64,000 bases of DNA from Megaustenia siamemsis. Taxonomy: Eukaryota > Mollusca > Gastropoda > Stylommatophora > Ariophantidae. The translations under genes and the position numbers were made by a program. Shown here piece by piece: positions 1 through 10,600 of the stretch. The notes below the pieces were generated by a model. It made no database searches, was not told the origin of the DNA, and saw only the letters and a list, made by a program, of their open reading frames with translations. The DNA lies in contig JAVIAB010000051.1 in NCBI GenBank assembly GCA_032433765.1, forward strand, positions 154,414,554 to 154,478,553, written 5' to 3'. Within the stretch, counting starts at the first letter, position 1; each line of letters starts with the position of its first letter.

Positions 1-463
<463 letters not shown>

Positions 464-861
464 AGAAACATCTTAGATTTGCTAGAGTCTACAGAGTGTA
501 GAGGATCACACAAATGATAGTATCCAAGCAGAAAGAAAGGAAACTACACCCCCCCCCCCCCTTTCCCCCAACCCTAAAATATAACAAAGAAGAAGCAGTG
601 GTTGACAGATGAGATTTATATCACATGGAGACACATGAAAGTCAAACAAATTCAGCAACAAATAAATTAAGCACAAACATATTCGAAAAGGAGAGAGGGA
701 AAACACTGTTTAAAGGGAATATGTAGGATAGTAAGACTAGGTAGATGATAATGTACATTTATTTCGACCTAACATATGGTCTTTTTTTTTCAAAACTCCC
801 TGTAGACGTCTTCTAGAAACACTTTTCAAGCCGCCATGTTGGGTGTCCTTTTCTTAAGATC
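464..861. other. non-repetitive spacer, no gene seen
   Basis: This AT-rich spacer lies between the CA tract and the next minisatellite. It holds a poly-C run near 548-561 and a short T run near 782-790. A 66-codon minus-strand frame at 506-706 has low-complexity hydrophobic composition and no recognisable domain, so I do not call it a gene. Confidence 0.6.
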
Positions 862-1446
862 GCTCCATATTTCCTCCATCTTTCATCCATATTTCCTCCA
901 TATTTCCCCCATATTTCCTCCATCTTTCCCCCATATTTCCTCCATCTTTCCTCCATCTTTCCTCCATATTTCCACCATCTTTCCTCCATCTTTCCCCCAT
1001 ATTTCCTCCATCTTTCCTCCATCTTTCCTCCATATTTCCACCATCTTTCCTCCATCTTTCCTCCATATTTACTCCATCTTTCCTCCATATTTACTCCATC
1101 TTTCCTCCATCTTTCCTCCATATTTCCACCATCTTTCCTCCATCTTTCCCCCATATTTCCTCCATCTTTCCTCCATCTTTCCTCCATATTTCCACCATCT
1201 TTCCTCCATCTTTCCCCCATATTTCCACCATCTTTCCTCCATCTTTCCTCCATATTTCCACCATCTTTCCTCCATCTTTCCTCCATATTTCCTCCATATT
1301 TACTCCATATTTCCTCCACATTTACTCCATCATTCCTCCATATTTACTCCATCTTTCCTCCATATTTCCTCCATCTTTCCTCCATATTTCCTCCATCTTT
1401 CCTCCATATTTACCCCATCTTTCCTCCATCTTTCATCTTTATTTCC
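862..1446. repeat. 11-bp minisatellite (TTTCCTCCATC / TTTCCTCCATA)
   Basis: The unit is 11 bp, TTTCCTCCAT followed by C or A, with frequent TCCCCC and TCCACC variants. About 53 units are present. Three units make 33 bp, so frames stay open on both strands (plus 836-1576 and several minus frames). This makes the apparent proteins of periodic MEERWRKDGGN-like sequence an artefact of the repeat. Confidence 0.95.
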
Positions 1447-2076
1447 ATTTCTCATCTCCAAGTATATGTTGGTATCACCTTTGTCTCTCCCCTACGGATT
1501 CCAAAAAAGGGCCTGTCGCAAACAATTCCCATTTAGTTTCCGCAGTGTATGTCCTATCCAGGTCCACCGTCTTTAACCACATATGGTAAGTTATCATAGA
1601 AGACAGACTAGTAATACGATAAGATGGGCTACTTATAGTCTAACAACCCACACTTTTACACAAGTAAATTATTTTAAATTATTCGAAAATAATGTGAACT
1701 ACTGCGACCAATAACAGAAACAATTTCACATGTGTGAAGTATAGCAACATTTTACACAAAAATGTGAGCTAGATATAAAGCGCCATGAGAACACAAAAAG
1801 TGAACAATGTCCAATGCAGATGATATACAAACAAATGAGTTAGTTAAAATTATAGAAAACAGAACCAAAAAAGGTGATCTATGTAAAATTACAGAAATAC
1901 GCAAAACGTGCAGCCATGCCTAATTATTACAAAATAACACAAACAAGTAAATTATTTGAAACTAAATTAAATATTACAAAAGAATAAGTTATGCAAAATA
2001 ACAGGAAAACAAGACAGGATGCATGCCTCCAATTAAAAACAGATTGAGGGGGTGGGGGGGCCGCTGGGGGCTGGTT
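1447..2076. other. non-repetitive AT-rich spacer
   Basis: I see no gene here. The stretch 1630-2000 is AT-rich with loosely repeated phrases such as AAATTATTTGAAA and CACAAGTAAATTATT, which may be a decayed array. A G-rich run (GGGGGTGGGGGGG) lies at about 2047-2060, immediately before the 86-bp array. Confidence 0.55.
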
Positions 2077-2760
2077 GGTCTCGAGGCAAGACGCCGGTCT
2101 CGAGACATAGACATTGTGAGTCATTTCTTTGTTTGTGATTTCTCTCTGCGGCAACCACCACTGGTCTCGAGGCAAGACGCCGGTCTCGAGACATAGACAT
2201 TGTGAGTCATTTCTTTGTTTGTGATTTCTCTCTGCGGCAACCACCACTGGTCTCGAGGCAAGACGCCGGTCTCGAGACATAGACATTGTGAGCCATTTCT
2301 TTGTTTGTGATTTCTCTCTGCGGCAACCACCACTGTTCTCGAGGCAAGACGCCGGTCTCGAGACATAGACATTGTGAGTCATTTCTTTGTTTGTGATTTC
2401 TCTCTGCGGCAACCACCACTGGTCTCGAGGCAAGACGCCGGTCTCGAGACATAGACATTGTGAGTCATTTCTTTGTTTGTGATTTCTCTCTGCGGCAACC
2501 ACCACTGGTCTCGAGGCAAGACGCCGGTCTCGAGACATAGACATTGTGAGCCATTTCTTTGTTTGTGATTTCTCTCTGCGGCAACCACCACTGGTCTCGA
2601 GGCAAGACGCCGGTCTCGAGACATAGACATTGTGAGTCATTTCTTTGTTTGTGATTTCTCTCTGCGGCAACCACCACTGGTCTCGAGGCAAGACGACGGT
2701 CTCGAGACATAGACATTGTGAGTCATTTCTTTGTGATTTCTCTCTGCGGCAACCACCACT
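2077..2760. repeat. 86-bp tandem array, eight copies
   Basis: Eight head-to-tail copies of an 86-bp unit start with GGTCTCGAGGCAAGACGCC. Seven are full length and the last is 4 bp shorter. Copies differ by a few substitutions, such as GAGTCA versus GAGCCA and GGTCTC versus GTTCTC. About 30 bp of each unit (TTTCTCTCTGCGGCAACCAC and neighbours) is also the start of the dispersed element at 2735-2973, whose other copy is at 50441-50752. The array therefore grew from the edge of that element. Reading frames across it are repetitive and not genes. Confidence 0.96.
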
Positions 2761-2973
2761 GGTCTCAGCAGCGAGGCCCAGCTTGAAACCTCAATTAATC
2801 ATCGACGAGAAAATATGAGTACATATGTCTGATTTATCTGCCTGTGCGGCGAGGGACCAATGTGCACACGGTTGCCAGGGGAGAAAACGGATTAACACGC
2901 AAAATTCAATTCCTAGTCTCTAGGGACTTCGTCAGAGGTAGGAGCTGGCCAACGAAACAGAAACTGATAGTTT
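2735..2973 (+). mobile_element. dispersed repeat (SINE2-like), copy 1, 5' edge tandemly amplified
   Basis: This segment aligns along most of its length with the reverse complement of about 50441-50665. Shared blocks include TCTCTCTGCGGCAACCAC, TGGTCTCAGCAGCGAGGCCC, TTATCTGCCTG, GCGGCGAGGGAC, GTGCACACGG and ACACGCAAAATTCA, in the same order. Two dispersed copies in opposite orientation 48 kb apart indicate a mobile or formerly mobile element. The tRNA-like head seen upstream of the other copy is replaced here by the 86-bp array. No open frame is apparent. Confidence 0.8.
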
Positions 2974-2985
2974 AGAAAAAGCAAG
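2974..2985. repeat. target-site duplication of SINE1 copy 1 (left)
   Basis: AGAAAAAGCAAG is repeated exactly at 3247-3258. It flanks the SINE and marks insertion by target-primed reverse transcription. Confidence 0.92.
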
Positions 2986-3246
2986 CAAAGTAAAGTAAAG
3001 TACCCCCGTCACGCCAAGTGGCGTATAGGGAAATATGGTGTTAGTGGCCCTATATTTTACAGACCTTCAGCACATGATTTTTGGGGTAATGTGGTCAGTA
3101 TTACGCCCGTGCTGCTTTACTTTCCCAGAAAAAAATCCGGTACACATTTAAGGCTGGGTGAACCCGGAAGCCGTCGGTTGGGATCGAACCCTACCCCTTG
3201 TCCGTGGTAGTCCAGTTCACTAATCACTGAGCTATCGCGGCTCCCC
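2986..3246 (-). mobile_element. tRNA-derived SINE1, copy 1
   Basis: This 261-bp element on the minus strand begins with a tRNA-like head. An A-box-like TAGCTCAGTGA and a B-box-like GGTTCGATCCC are spaced as in a tRNA, which points to RNA polymerase III transcription of the source element. The body contains GGGTTCACCCAGCC, and the 3' end has a short inverted repeat (ACGCCACTTGGCGT) and a TTTAC-rich tail. A perfect 12-bp direct repeat AGAAAAAGCAAG flanks it at 2974-2985 and 3247-3258. It interrupts a LINE remnant. Confidence 0.93.
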
Positions 3247-3258
3247 AGAAAAAGCAAG
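3247..3258. repeat. target-site duplication of SINE1 copy 1 (right)
   Basis: This is an exact copy of the 12 bases at 2974-2985. Confidence 0.92.
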
Positions 3259-3705
3259 AGAGAAGGCTAAATTCATTCCATATGCGATGTCAGCACCATA
3301 TTCTTGGTATCACCCGGGAGGACTAAGTGACATACATAGAGATCCATTAAGCCTCCTGAACATCTAAACGTAGCTCAAACAACGTAGGTTACGCTGGCTT
3401 GGCCACTTACACTGCATGAAAGATGGCCGCATACCAAAATATATACTCTACGGGACAACTTGAAGATGGCAAAAGGGGGGTCCAAAACTCCGATTTATAA
3501 ACGTGTAAACGTGGCATGAAGACTCTAAACATAAACCCTGCAGCCTGAGAAGAAACAGCTGCAGGCTGCAATCTTTGGAAACACACTCTAAAGCTCCAAC
3601 TCAAGCAAGAAGCAGACAGATTCATAGAAAAGGGGAAAAAATAAGTTTTCGCAGGGGCGCTGCAAAATTCATAGTCAATTGTAACTGACGGAGGCTACTA
3701 CAATT
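3259..3705 (+). mobile_element. LINE fragment, family K copy 1 (3' end of the RT protein, decayed)
   Basis: Broken plus-strand reading gives LNSFHMRC, ILGI, LKQRRLRWLGHL and DGRIPK-like phrases. These are the conserved C-terminal tail that follows reverse transcriptase in many animal APE-type non-LTR elements. Stops and frameshifts are frequent. The match begins a few bases upstream of the SINE (about 2958-2973), so the SINE split it. The sequence is closely related to 7990-8412, down to a shared stretch AACATAAACCCTGCAGCCTG, and both decay near a shared TGAC(G/T)GAGGCTAC-like stretch. Confidence 0.8.
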
Positions 3706-4281
3706 TAGCAAAAAATAATTACGTATAATGAACGTGTTACATCAATAGAATATAATAATATAATAATAATGAGAGAGGGAGAAAGTAGTACTTGACTTGA
3801 AATGCAGAATACATAGAAGTAAGGTGTCACAAAAAGTACACATATGAACACGGAAGGTTCAACAATAGTGGACATGAAGTACAAACATTTGTAAAGACAT
3901 AAATCTACAAAAGTCATCATCAGCTAAGACCCAACAACACGGCATATCGAAAGATAAAAGTACTGGGTGATATTGTTTTAGATGACGTCACGAAGACAAT
4001 CAATAAAATCACAAAAAATGACAACTAAAAAAAAAACCTTGATTAAATTCATCTATTTTAATAATCAAAGAATATCAGATATCGCGAACTAGAACAGCAT
4101 GCAATGTGAACCTCCGCTTATTATTTCTTATTTAATTACCGAGTTGGGAGGTAGAATAATAGAAATAAAATACCAGTCGACCAATGTGAAGTTTGACAAA
4201 GATGAAAGGGTATTTACAAGAATAAACATGGTGGGAAATTGTAATATGAAGAGTCAGTTAGATGTGAAGAGCATGATACAC
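3706..4281. other. non-repetitive AT-rich spacer
   Basis: There is no recognisable gene. Short ATAATA runs lie near 3750-3770. A 71-codon minus-strand frame at 3705-3920 is hydrophobic and low in complexity, and I do not call it. Confidence 0.55.
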
Positions 4282-5305
4282 TACACACAAGAACTGGAGA
4301 TCTCGTACACACAACACATGGAGATCTCGTACACAACAATTGGAGATCTTATACACATAGCAATTGGAGATCTTGTACTCATAATAATTGGAGATCTCGT
4401 ACACATAGTAATTGGAGATCTTGTACACATAATAATTGGAGATCTCGTACACAACAACTGGAGATCTTATACACATAGCAATTGGAGATCTTGTACACAT
4501 AATAATTGGAGATCTCGTACACAACAACTGGAGATCTTATATACATAATTGGAGATTTTGTACACGAGATTGGAGATCTCGTACACATAATAATTGGAGA
4601 TCTCGTACACACAACACATGGAGATTTCGTGCACATAATAATTGGACATCTCGTACACAAAACAGATGGGGATCTCGTACACAACTGGAGATCTTATATA
4701 CATAATAATTGGAGATCTCGTACACACAAGAACTGGAGATCTCGTACACACAAGAACTGGAGATCTCGTACACATCATAAGAGATCTCGTACACACAAGA
4801 ACTGGAGATTTCGTACACATAATAATAGGAGATCTCGTACACACAAGAACTGGAGATTTCGTACACATAATAATAGGAGATCTCATACACAACAACTGGA
4901 GATCTTATATACATAATAATTGGAGATCTCGTACACACAAGAACTGGAGATCTCGTACACAACAACTGGAGATCTTATATACATAATAATTGGAGATCTC
5001 GTACACACAAGAACTGGAGATCTCGTACACACAAGAACTTGAGATCTCGTACACATAATAATTGGAGATTTCGTACACATAATAATTGGAGATCTCGTAC
5101 ACATAATAATTGGAGATTTCGTACACATAATAATTGGAGATCTCGTACACATAATAATTGGAGATTTCGTACACATAATAATTGGAGATTTCGTACACAT
5201 AATAATTGGAGATCTCGTACACATAATAATTGGAGATTTCGTACACATAATAATTGGAGATCTCGTACACATAATAATTGGAGATCTCGTACACATCATA
5301 ATTAG
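4282..5305. repeat. 24-bp minisatellite with GGAGATCTCGTACACA core
   Basis: About 42 units of roughly 24 bp share the core GGAGATCTCGTACACA. Each core is followed by a variable spacer: TAATAATT, CAAGAACT, CAACACAT or CAACAACT. The palindromic AGATCT occurs in most units. The 24-bp period keeps several frames open on both strands, so these frames are not evidence for a protein. The end near 5040-5300 is the most homogeneous, which suggests recent expansion there. Confidence 0.95.
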
Positions 5306-5390
5306 ACTGATTTCTTACAGACAGTTTGTCCTTGACTGTTGACGTGCTCACCTCATAAATAGTATCTCTCCGCTTCTGCTACGACACACG

Positions 5391-5697
5391 AGTTGATTAG
5401 ATAGGTGTATGGTATATTAAGTTAATTAGAAACAGCTCTATGGTACATTCTAGATGACTAGAGACAGCTCTATGGTACATTCATGTTGATTAGAAAGAGC
5501 TCTATGATACATTCTAGTTGATTAGAAAGAGCCATATGGTACATTCTAGTTGACTAGAAACAGCTCTATGGTACATTCAAGTTGATTAGAAAGAGCTCTA
5601 TGATACATTAAAGTTGATTAGAAAGAGCTTTATGGTACATTCTACTTGATTAGATAGTTTTATGTATATTAAGTCGATTATAAACAGCTCAATGGTA

Positions 5698-5703
<6 letters not shown>
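5391..5703. repeat. 32-bp minisatellite, left block
   Basis: The unit contains GTTGATTAGAAAGAGCTC followed by TATGGTACATTCAA and is 32 bp long. About ten degenerate copies are present. The same family resumes at 6410, so the array is interrupted by about 700 bp of unrelated DNA. Confidence 0.93.

Positions 5704-5747
<44 letters not shown>
5701..5747. repeat. (TC)n microsatellite
   Basis: This is a perfect CT dinucleotide tract directly against the last unit of the left 32-bp block. Confidence 0.97.
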
Positions 5748-5750
<3 letters not shown>

Positions 5751-6409
5751 ATCAGGACTCAATCAGAGTAGGATTCTAGACTCCCACATGAAGTCAGCTG
5801 TCAGGTTAAGTGTGTTGATCGCCCCCACAGACAGAACATCACATTTAGCGTCTGCCAGATCCACCCTGACTGAACACTCGTTAATACGTTGCACTGTGTT
5901 CTGCGCCAGTGGACCAGTGCATCCGATTTCAGCCAACATGTTATTCATGTTCGCTTTCCTTAGCCTTTGATTGTCCCCAATCTTCCTGCAAGGCAGCAGA
6001 TTGTCTTTTCTCTAGGGGGATTCTGCCCTTAGATGGTCTGCCCTCCCAGGTTTACGAGCACCATCTGCCCGAGTCACTAGAGGTGACTAACACAGACATG
6101 CACACAGCGATATGAGGCATGACTAACACTGACACACATCAAGATATTTGATACATGAATAACATAGACATGCACATAAAGATATGAGATATGAATGACA
6201 TAGACATGCACACACAAAAATATGACATATATATAACATAGACATACACACAAAAATATTTAAGATATGACTAACATAGGCGTGCACACACAAAGATATG
6301 AGATGTGACTTACATAGCCATGCACACACAAGGATATGAGATGTGTCAAACACAGACATGCACACACAAAAATATGAGATATGACTAACATAAACATGCA
6401 CACAAATAT
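5704..6409. other. interruption of the 32-bp array, possible insertion
   Basis: Unrelated DNA separates two blocks of the same array. It consists of a (TC)n tract at 5701-5747, about 335 bp of unique sequence, and a 38-bp array at 6083-6409. ATGGTACATTCT occurs at both junctions (5692-5703 and 6410-6421), but this string belongs to the array unit, so it does not prove a TSD. Short frames on both strands in 5762-6115 match nothing I recognise. Confidence 0.55.
6083..6409. repeat. 38-bp degenerate minisatellite
   Basis: About eight units of approximately 38 bp have the core ACATAGACATGCACACACAA followed by an AATATGAGATATGACTA-like half. Units are strongly diverged from one another. Confidence 0.88.
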
Positions 6410-7030
6410 ATGGTACATTCTAGTTGATTAGAAAGTTTATGATATATTAAGTTGATCAGAAAGAGCTCAATGGTACATTCAAGTTGATTAGAAAGAGCTC
6501 AATGGTGCACTCAACAAGTTGATTAGAAAGATCTCTTTGGTACCTTCAAGTTGATTAGAAAGAGCTCTATGGTACATTCAAGTTGATTAGAAAGAGCTCT
6601 GTGGTACATTCAAGTTGATTAGAATGAGCTATATGGTACACTCAAGTTGATTATAAAGAGATTTATGGTACTTTCAAGTTGATTATAGAGTGCTCTATGG
6701 TACATTCAAGTTTATTATAAAGAGCTCTATGGTACACTCAAGTTGATTATAAAGAGCTCTATGGTACACTAAAGTAGATTATAAAGAGTACTATGGTACA
6801 CTCAAGTTGATTATAAAGAGATCTATGGTACACTCAAGTTGATTATAAAGAGATCAATGGTACACTCAAGTTGAGTATAAAGAGCTCTATGGTACATTCA
6901 AGTTGATTATAAAGAGCTCAATGGTACATTCAAGTTGATTATAAAGAGCTCAATGGTACATTCAAGTTGATTATAAAGAGCTCAATGGTACATTCAAGTT
7001 GATTATAAAGAGCTATATGGTACATGTACG
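6410..7030. repeat. 32-bp minisatellite, right block
   Basis: About 19 units of the same family as 5391-5703 occur here. The last two-thirds carry TTGATTATAAAGAG in place of TTGATTAGAAAGAG, so the array is divided into sequence domains. It ends near 7030 in single-copy DNA. Confidence 0.93.
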
Positions 7031-7514
7031 TTGAACAGAAAAAGTTCCATCTGGAAATGTAAAGACATGTCTCGTGGTCACTGTTCTTATAGGGACAGCT
7101 TCAGAGGTCACAAGTTCGATGAAAGCGTCTATCAGGTCAAGGCTGGTGACATCTCCATACAGCTTGTCCTAGTTTGGTTCCGCAAGAGCCTTGTCTGTTC
7201 ATCAAATGTTGGGCATGATTGTACCAGATGTTCAGTAGCCAATTATCCGGTGGCCAATCACATATAGAGGTTCCTGTCCTTAGGGTTTTCAAGAAATGAT
7301 ACTTTAATCTGTTGTAGCCTGTTCGTGTTCCCAGTCAAAAATGTGATATTTATTAGTTTCTATTGAGCTGATGGTATATATTTTTGTCTGGTAACTCTGG
7401 TGCTCTTCACGAATCTGTCCCCGATTAACCGCTTTTATTCATCATAAATTATGCTTCTATTTGACTGTAGAGGCTTCGGCCTCATAATAAGTTTGCAGAT
7501 AATTAGCAGCACCA
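7031..7514. other. single-copy spacer with a 78-codon frame
   Basis: A plus-strand frame at 7031-7267 starts at the array edge and shows no domain I recognise. The rest is ordinary AT-rich DNA leading into a LINE remnant. Confidence 0.45.
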
Positions 7515-7600
7515 GCCATCTTTAACGACAACTACAAACTTGATGCCGTGCAGCAGTATAGCTACCTGAGGTCCATCATCAACGACAAACTATTTTTAGA

Positions 7601-7612
7601 TACAGAAATTGA
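7601..7612. repeat. target-site duplication of SINE1 copy 2 (left)
   Basis: TACAGAAATTGA is repeated exactly at 7868-7879. Confidence 0.93.
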
Positions 7613-7867
7613 AGGGAGCCGCGATAGATCAGTGGTTAGTGAACTGGACTACAAAGGACAAGGGGTAGGGTTCGATCCCAACCGACGGCTTCCGGGTTCA
7701 CCCAGCCTTAAATGGGTACCGGATTTTTTCTGGGAAAGTAAAGCAGCACGGGCGTAATACCGACCATATTACCCCAAAAATCATGTGCTGAAGGTCTGTA
7801 AAATATAGGGTCACTAACACCATATTCCCTATACGCCACTTGGCGTGACGGGCGTACTTTACTTTAC
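7613..7867 (+). mobile_element. tRNA-derived SINE1, copy 2
   Basis: This 255-bp plus-strand element opens with GGAGCCGCGATAGATCAGTG. The A box lies around 7625-7635, and the B box GGTTCGATCCC is at 7669-7679. The body then carries GGGTTCACCCAGCC. The 3' end has the inverted repeat ACGCCACTTGGCGT and a (TTTAC)-type tail. It differs from the other two copies at only a small number of positions, so the family was active much more recently than the LINE it split. The exact 12-bp TSD gives its limits. Confidence 0.95.
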
Positions 7868-7879
7868 TACAGAAATTGA
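7868..7879. repeat. target-site duplication of SINE1 copy 2 (right)
   Basis: This is an exact copy of 7601-7612. Confidence 0.93.
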
Positions 7880-8412
7880 CACCGCATTGGTAAAGCTGCT
7901 ACAATCTTCACCAGTCTTTTTGGTAGCATTTCATATGACAACGAATCATGGACAACTAATTGCGCAGTATTCTTGATATAACCTGGAAGGGCAAAGTAGC
8001 AAACGGGGAGATCCTCACTCGCAAACATCTACACGCTGCTCAAACTACGTAGGTTAACGCAGGTTTAGTTACTTACGCCATGTAAAAGATGGTCGCATAT
8101 TATAGGATATACTTTATGAACAACAAGCAGATGGTAAAAGAACTATGGATCCCAAAAAGCTCCGATTTACAAACTTGTGTAAACGTGACATGAAAACTTT
8201 AAACATAAACCCTGCAGCCTGGAAAGAGATAGCTGCAGACCGTAATATTTGGAAACACACTCTAAAGCCTCAACTCAAGCAAGAAGCAGACAGATTCATA
8301 GAACAAGCGAATACACGGCGAAAGAAAAGACACAAAGAACATTTCCTCATTTCATATGGTTGCTGTAAAATCATTAGTCAACTATGACTGATGGAGGCTA
8401 CAATTACTGGCT

Positions 8413-8908
8413 GGTCTACCACCCTGGTTAACCAAACTGTCGGAATCATCATTTCTAGGAACACTGTATGCAGTGAGATGGATTCAACCGAGTCACAGCT
8501 CTCCTGCAAGACTGGCTCGGCTTGTAAAGTGTTGCTATTAACGGGTCTTCATTGTCATGATCACTCAAAGCTCTAACAACTGACAGAATTTATGTGAGGA
8601 ATACAATGTTTTCTTCGTTGATTTTCTACTCCAAAAGTTTCACCAGAAGACTAAAATGTTCACAACAAAAAGTGGCAATGTATTCATTGTTTAAGATTAA
8701 GACAAGAAGGCATAGAAACAAACAAGTGAACGACAGAAAGATAAAGACAGACAACTGACCACATAGATACATATGGATAGACTGACAAATTACAGACTGG
8801 CAGTAAGAAACACAAATAATGAGAGGTAGACATTGATACATAACGATGGGAACTTCGACACCCTCGGTTACTGAGATAAAGTTAAGTCATAGGGTGAGTT
8901 ATTTAACT
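8413..8908. other. single-copy spacer
   Basis: I recognise no gene or repeat. Short frames at 8391-8576 (plus) and 8626-8841 (minus) have no visible domain. Confidence 0.5.
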
Positions 8909-10393
8909 ATGATAACAGGTGGAGAGAAGGAGAGTGGATAGCAGGTGGAGAGAAGGACAGTGGATAGCTAGTGGAGAGAAGGACAGTGGATAACAGGTGG
9001 AGAGAAGGACAGTTGATAACAGGTGGAGAGAAGGACAGTGGATAACAGGTGGAGAGAAGGACAGTGAATAACAGGTGGAGAGAAGGACAGTGGATAACAG
9101 GTGGAGAGAAGGACAGTGGATAACAGATTGAGAGAATGACAGTGGATAACAGGTTGAGAGAAGGACAGTGGATAACAGGTGGAGAGAAGGACAGTGAATA
9201 ACAGGTGGAGAGAAGGACAGTGGATAACAGGTGGAGAGAAGGACAGTGGATAACAGGTGGAGAGAAGGACAGTGGATAACAGGTGGAGAGAAAGACAGTG
9301 GATAACAAGTGGAGAGAAGGACAGTGGATAACAGGTGGAGAGAAGGACAGTGGATAACAGGAGGAGAGAAAGACAGTGGATAACAGGTTGAGAGAAGGAC
9401 AGTGGATAACAGGTGGAGAGAAGGACAGTGGATAACAGGTGGAGAGAAGGACAGTGGATAACAGGTGGAGAGAAGGACAGTGGATAACAGGTTGACAGAA
9501 GGACAGTGGATAACAGGTGGAGAGAAGGACAGTGGATAACAGGTGGAGAGAAGGACAGTGAATAACAGGTGGAGAGAAGGACAGTGGATAACAGGTGGAG
9601 AGAAGGACAGCGGATAGCAGGTGGAGAGAAGGACAGTGAATAACAGGTGGAGAGAAGGACAGTGGATAACAGGAGGAGAGAAGGACAGCGGATAGCAGGT
9701 GGAGAGGAGGACAGTGGATAGCAGGTGGAGAGAAGGACAGTGAATAACAGGTGGAGAGAAGGACAGTGAATAGCAGGTGGAGAGAAGGACAGTGGATAAC
9801 AGGTGGAGAGAAGGACAGTGGATAACAGGTGGAGAGAAGGACAGTGGATAACAGGTGGAGAGAAGGACAGTGAATAACAGGTGGAGAGAAGGACAGTTGA
9901 TAACAGGTGGAGAGAAGGACAGTGGATAACAGGTGGAGAGAAGGACAGTGGATAACAGGTGGAGAGAAGGACAGTGGATAACAGGTGGAGAGAAGGACAG
10001 TGGATAACAGGTGGAGAGAAGGACAGTGGATAACAGGTGGAGAGAAGGACAGTGGATAACAGGTGAAGAGAAGGACAGTGGATAACAGGTGGAGAGAAGG
10101 ACAGTGGATAACAGGTGGAGAGAAGGACAGTTGATAACAGGTGGAGAGAAGGACAGTGGATAACAGGTGGAGAGAAGGACAGTGGATAACAGGTGGAGAG
10201 AAAGACAGTGGATAACAGGTGGAGAGAAAGACAGTGGATAACAGGTGGAGAGGAGGACAGTGGATAACAGGCGGAGAGAAGGACAGTGGATAGCAGGTGG
10301 AGAGAAGGACAGTGGATAACAGGTGGAGAGGAGGACAGTGGATAACAGGTGGAGAGAAGGACAGTGGATAACAGGTGGAGAGAAGGACAGTGT
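8909..10393. repeat. 26-bp minisatellite (GGACAGTGGATAACAGGTGG core)
   Basis: About 57 units of 26 bp form one of the most regular arrays in the window. Variants are mostly single transitions, such as GTGAATAACAGG, GTTGATAACAGG and GGAGGAGAG. The complement has no in-phase stops in several frames. This gives minus-strand frames of more than 500 codons made of HCPSLHLLSTVLLSTCYPLS-type repeats, which I treat as artefacts. The array shades into purine-rich DNA on its right. Confidence 0.97.
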
Positions 10394-10600
10394 GGAAAAG
10401 AAAACGTTGAAGAGACGGAAGAATATGGAAAAAGAAGAAAGAGGGAACCAGAATGTGGGCAAAAAAGTGAAGGAGAGAGAGGAGGAGGATAGAGGGAAAT
10501 GGAAGAGAAAGAACAAGAGGAGAAGGATATGGTGGTTGTAGTGTATGTTGTGGTGGTGGTGATGATGAAGGTGTTGGTGACGACGACGATGATGATCATG
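10394..10600. repeat. purine-rich low-complexity tract with (GGT/GAT)n end
   Basis: From 10394 to about 10530 the plus strand is nearly all A and G. It then passes into TGGTGGTGGTGATGATG and GACGACGACGATGATGATG. The composition explains the short lysine- and arginine-rich frame at 10323-10541. Confidence 0.8.

Larger units (their letters stand above)
7515..8412 (+). mobile_element. LINE fragment, family K copy 2 (decayed)
   Basis: This fragment starts within the region after the RT catalytic core. SAIFNDNYKLDAV and QQYSYLRSIINDKL are followed, beyond the SINE, by an ILDITWKGKV-like phrase and, at 8145-8387, a frame with KLRFTNLCKRDMKTLNI. This order matches the C-terminal part of APE-type non-LTR retrotransposon proteins. 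It is interrupted by SINE1 copy 2 at 7613-7867 and by several stops. It is related to 3259-3705 at nucleotide level, so both belong to one family. The product would have been the reverse transcriptase of an autonomous LINE; this copy is dead. Confidence 0.82.

Noticed and set aside
5762..6115. Short frames on both strands in the unique part of the array interruption
   Set aside because: They looked gene-like at first, but I could not tie them to any protein family, and overlapping frames on both strands are equally open.
7616..7693. tRNA-like sequence that could be a real tRNA gene
   Set aside because: It has A and B boxes, but it is the head of a SINE with a TSD. The same head occurs in two other SINE copies, and I could not fold it into a normal cloverleaf with a paired acceptor stem.
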